Shown piece after piece: positions 59,701 through 64,000 of a stretch of 64,000 bases of DNA (positions are counted from its first letter, which is position 1; each line of letters opens with the position of its first letter). The notes under the pieces were generated by a model. The model was not told the DNA's origin. It saw only the letters and a program-made list of their open reading frames with translations, and ran no database searches. Origin of the DNA: Lunularia cruciata (lineage: Eukaryota > Streptophyta > Marchantiopsida > Lunulariales > Lunulariaceae). Made by a program: the position numbers and the translations under genes. The stretch spans positions 24,309,001-24,373,000 of the forward strand of contig OX419755.1 in assembly GCA_948567375.1 (NCBI GenBank), given 5' to 3'.

Positions 59701-60340
59701 CCCGCGACTTGATCGGTATCCCTGGAACGATCAACGAGGGGATAGAAGAAGCGTATGTAATCCCGAGTGTCAATGTTGTCGATGTGGTTGCTCATCTCAC
59801 GTGGGCATCCCAAGTAGTCCAATCATAGTCTTTGTGCATCCTTCCCACATGGATCTTTACCCCTTGCAAGGTAAAGCGTCGATGACACACCGGGCATGGT
59901 GTATCCCGACCCGCTCTAGGCGACCCCACATAGGAAGGTGTAGCCATGGCTAGCACAAGAATAATGATAATAACACATGCTGCTCCTCTCCATATCTCCC
60001 CATACGTGCAAAACCACAACCACTCACATCCCAACTCACATAAGAAAACAATCTCTCCAAACCCTAAAATCTATAACTCTCATAACTTTCAATTTCCATC
60101 TCTAAAGTTTTCAAACTAAATTTCCATGGAACTTAATCATAAAAACCAAGAGATTGGAAATGAAAACTTTGCATCCATCATTCTCAATGTATAATGATCA
60201 CTCTTAACCCTAAAAAATTTTAAAAATCATCATAACTTTCTACTCCATTCTCCATAGTCTTCAATCTAGATACCAATGGAACCTAAATTGAAAAACGAAG
60301 AGAATTAACTATTCACTCGCGTGTTGTGTGCTATAGAACG
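56786..60340 (-). mobile_element. Non-LTR retrotransposon with restriction-like endonuclease (N2)
   Basis: Minus strand, 5' to 3'. A start at 59947 leads into a C2H2 zinc finger CPVCHRRFTLQGVKIHVGRMH. RT motifs include RQGDPLGG (about 58560-58530) and LADDTHIVG with Asp-Asp at 58436-58431. LPISCGGVGLLSMEE is at 57950-57900. The 3' domain (57502-57005) has CECGSTLDETSVHITRC (a Cys/His cluster), CPFGG, RADLYLVRDDQ, VADVVVTD and KVSKYRG. Zinc finger, RT, Cys/His cluster, then R-D...D...K-Y is the layout of R2/NeSL/CRE-type elements. A 10-C run at 58517-58526 shifts the RT frame and there are other stops. Its last readable part is RVSIALQSEVASAIHRRA (about 56950). Confidence 0.75.
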
Positions 60341-62836
60341 CTCAGAAAAAATAGATATCGTCTCCTCTCCCCTCTCGTCTCCACACTCTCCAGCAACTTC
60401 CGCCAAATTGCAAAAAAGTGTCAATGGAGAATGGAGTAGTCAATGGAGAAACGGTTAAAACCTTGTATAGAAACGCGTAAAATTTACTTTCAGACAGGAT
60501 TCGCCGTGAATTCGACGTGAATGCACCTTACACATGCCTTCTTCCCAATTCAACAGAAAAGAAAAGAATCCGATAAGTGTTCAAATGTAGATGTTATTCT
60601 ACCCAAGTTCAGTTATTGATGATGTTCCTTATTTCTCTCTCGCTTCTGCCTTCTCTTTAGTGCATATATCCAGCATAAATTTTGTTATTTTCTTACACGC
60701 ATGCGTGGCTTTCAGCCATGATATTAAGAATATTCCACCTACTTTTTTCCATAAAGCAAAAACTACTTTAATAAATTATAAACGGTTCGAAAAATGATCT
60801 ACTTACTTTGATCAACTATATTTTCTTGTAAAATTTTGTTTGGTGCATGAATTCAAAACGGAAAGGAAGAATATATATTTAAGAATGGCACATGAATTAA
60901 CTTGGATGGGATGATATTGACCTGGCTTGTGAAGCAAGTAGTTGACTTGGCTCGTATCATGGATGACGCGTATTATGTAAAACACTATCTATAGCTCTAA
61001 ACTAATTAATTCAAATAAGGTTCAACGTTATCCAAATCGTTGCAGTATCTAATTGGTGTTTAAAGAGTTATTCATCATCTGAAACCTACATAAAGAATAA
61101 TTCACAATCATAAGAAAGTACAACCCAAGTGTTGAATTCTGTAAATGTCTCCTTGTGTTTATCATTTGGATTGACTTCTTACATTATTCTCTTGTTAAAA
61201 AGCAAATGAGATACATAATTCTAAGCCTCTATTTCAAATAGATTGATAATGCCCGTTTAGCCAAAATAGAGTGCGTTGTATCAATGCATCTCTGTCGGGC
61301 AAACTAACGCACTCCATTAAAACCTGGAGTTTCTGGTATCTTTGTTAATTTACATGTAAGGAAATGACTGAAGAAAGAAGAGACTTGAAATTCAAACTTC
61401 ATATTTCATATTGAACACAATTTATATCGTTACTTACATGTTCAACTTTAAACTAAAATAATGAAACAATCATGATAAAATATGATAAATTTTCTGGTAG
61501 ATAGATATAGTGGTATACATCTTATCTTAGATTGATTTGCATTCTCATTCATATTTTGATTGATTTAGAGCTACTTATAAGTTTCCGGTCAGAAATTGTA
61601 GTTTTAATAACAAATTAGGTTTGAAGATGAATATTGATGTCCATAACGTAAGAGAAATGATACACTTAGTATTGTATATCCGCCTAAACAGCTTGTTTTT
61701 CAAATGTTTTCAATAAATATAGTATGCATAGTCTTATATACCATTCTCCATTTGAATGGATAGGACAAATTTGGATGGAGTCCAATTTGAAACTAAACCC
61801 TATGTTGTCTATACTTGATTATGATTTTATATTTTTGCAACTTTTGCTTAAATATATACGAAATAGAGTTGTAAATTTGGTATGAAAACACTTCCTCTCC
61901 TCTTCCTATATTTTGGTTGAACAATGTAACTCTAAAGCACGATAAACAAAATATATAGACTAGGCAAATGCACATTTTAAAATCAGTCTTAACGCTTCTT
62001 ATCAAAAGAAGCTTTTTGTCCCTTGTCCTTCAACGAAGAAACCTTTCTAACTTGTTCAAATATCATCCCCATCTATAAGATTCTAAAATCTTATATATTT
62101 ATTACCATGTTGAGATAAAATTTATTGAGAAATACGTGCTAAAATTGTAAAAGCTTTGTCTACTTCTTTTCTAATATTCTTATTATATATGGTTTATTAT
62201 ATCTAAATATATGTATTTTGAAACAAAGGTTAAATTATCAATTTTTTAATTACACTAAATTCCCATGTTTTTCAAGAGTAGTGCATTTTAGTTTACAAAT
62301 AATTGCTTGGAATTCATTATGTTGTTTAATCTTATCAATAAATGATAAAAACTCATGTATTGTATTTTTATTTTTTAATATTAATAAAAATTCTAGCTAA
62401 AAATTAGTAATGAACTACTAAATCTTGGAGATTAAACAAAGTAGTTTTGTTATCTTGAAGATATGTGACTATTATATGCATAAGAGATAAGAGAGAGAAA
62501 ACACTTTAATATAAGTAAAATATATTTTTTACTATAAATATATATTTATTTACACAAGATGCATAAAAAGGTATAATAACACTAAATCTTATTGCATGAA
62601 CTTATCTATTTATCACTCTTAAAACATCATAATTATGTAAATTAGATTGCTTACATACCTCTAAAACATTTAAAGAAGCATCATCTAATATATTTACTTT
62701 CTTATAGAATGTTCTTCATAGACAAATGGATCTTTCAGTGTAAATTAAGCTATGTAGTATGAAAGTGATTTTTGTTTACCTAATATAATAAGCTCTAAAA
62801 TAATCATTGCAAAATATATCAAATTTTATTCATAAT
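60341..62836. other. AT-rich region, no gene recognised
   Basis: Strongly AT-rich with many homopolymers. Frames of 60-80 codons are of the size expected by chance. No repeat of the window's families was found here. Confidence 0.6.
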
Positions 62837-63326
62837 TATAACAATATGGAGTCTACCAACGAGTTGATAAAGGCCAATGAAGGAGAAAATTGGCCAAATC
62901 AACCTCAAATATTCTAAAAATATCTAAGAAGCCACTTGGTACATTCCAAGTATTGGGTAACATGCATGCCAAGTGGCAATTTCTAAGAGGAAGCTTCTTC
63001 GGAAGCTTCTCGACTAGCTTAGCTTGCATCCCAAGTAGATAGTGTTTAGAAGGAAGCTTCTTGGGAAACTTCCAACTAGCTTAGCTTGCATGCCATGTAG
63101 GTTGTTTTTAGAAGGAAGCTTCTTGAGAAGCTTCTTGGTTAACTTGGACTCCACTCCAAGAATCCGGCTTTAGGAAGCTTTTAAAGAGCTTTGTATTCTC
63201 CTTATAAATGTCAATGCCCAAGCTCATGCTAGACATTCAAAGTTTCACTCATTCAAGTATCCCAATGTGATCTCCCACTCTTGTCTTCTATTCTCTTGTT
63301 TCTCTTCTCAATCTTAATCTTTTACA
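62837..63326 (+). repeat. Solo LTR of family C
   Basis: It is the reverse complement of the C LTRs, about 490 bp against 485-486. It runs TATAACAATATGGAG to CTTTTACA. ATAAT (62832-62836) and ATAAC (63327-63331) could be a decayed target duplication. No primer site follows, so it is likely solo. Confidence 0.8.
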
Positions 63327-64000
63327 ATAACTCTCCATAACTCTATAAGGCTAAAGATATCAAATTTACTCATAATTCTTCACAACTCCAAAGCTAAAGG
63401 ATTAAGTGGATGATCTTATTGTATCCTCTTGAACTTGGAGATATTTGACATAGATCTTTATAGCGCCAAGACTAGAGAATAAAGTGATTGCTTTGTTGTA
63501 TACTTTTACACTTCAAGACCTTGATTATTGCAACTCTAAGTGAAACTCATCCAACGTATGAGTAATAACTCATTCTAGAACCACATTCTATATGGGATCC
63601 ACAATTATACTATCAACTTTGATTTGTCAATTGCTTTGATCTTATATATGGAGAAGATCCTATTAAAATTTTGGCTAACCAGTATTTTCTCAAGCCATAT
63701 TAACAATCACTCCGAGTCAAGTATAGATTCTCATAGTTAATAGCAAAAGCAAAATTTATCGTTAGCTTTATACATATATGAACAAATTTAGAGTATATTA
63801 AGTGAAGATATTAATTTAATAACATATCAGTATTTTTATTCTTGGAATTTATTTTTTATTGCTATTAACAATAAAGGAGAGGTATGGAAAGTACCGTCGC
63901 AAGTGGTTGAATATAAGATAGATAATCTTGGTTAAGAGGAACTATAATATACCTCCAAGGTAGTATTTAATTAGAGGAGAGAAATTTATACATATTTCTA
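63327..64000. other. AT-rich flank, nothing recognised
   Basis: No ORF, repeat or motif is supported in this stretch. Confidence 0.5.

Noticed and set aside
60591-62400. Scattered 60-70-codon frames in AT-rich DNA
   Set aside because: Composition and length fit chance; no motif or repeat supports a gene.

Overview
This looks like nuclear DNA of a streptophyte plant. The evidence is three intron-containing genes (a TraB/PrgY-family protein, the plastid one-helix protein OHP2 and an ankyrin-BTB protein), each with GT-AG introns, set among nested LTR retrotransposons. The dense, old nesting and an R2-like non-LTR element with a restriction-like endonuclease suggest a large-genome non-seed plant or charophyte. 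I cannot fix the species.

Layout. 1-13427: a Ty3/gypsy-type element on the minus strand (A-rev), split by a forward copy of the same family (A1, 1185-10809). 13428-16225: a truncated minus-strand non-LTR retrotransposon. 16643-24879: a six-exon TraB gene whose last intron holds a Ty1/copia element (19268-24426). 24880-26449: gene 3' flank and a foldback element. 26450-47091: a second forward A element (A2) with two unrelated minus-strand gypsy elements nested in it (B, 27627-33931; C, 34318-39766). 47101-50793: an inverted duplicate of A2's 5' LTR, the foldback and the 3' half of the TraB gene. 51008-51958: OHP2. 54012-56258: ankyrin-BTB gene on the minus strand. 56786-60340: second non-LTR copy, reaching its endonuclease. 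60341-64000: AT-rich DNA with one solo LTR of family C.

The most interesting system is family A. Between protease and reverse transcriptase it carries a C5-cytosine DNA methyltransferase domain with motifs I, IV (Pro-Cys), VI, VIII, IX and X in order. Its pol ends in a C4HC3 PHD finger right after the integrase. Both features occur at the same places in two diverged copies (A1 and A2), so they belong to the family and are not chance insertions. Methyltransferase-bearing retrotransposons have been reported in dinoflagellates and charophyte algae (de Mendoza and colleagues, 2018); the pairing with a PHD finger may be new. Every copy here is broken by stops and frameshifts.

The second theme is rearrangement. 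A1 has its ends inside the LTR and not at the LTR edges, yet is flanked by a 4-bp target duplication. A large inverted duplication copied the 3' half of the TraB gene in antisense. The copia element entered only one arm, so its empty site survives in the other and orders the events.
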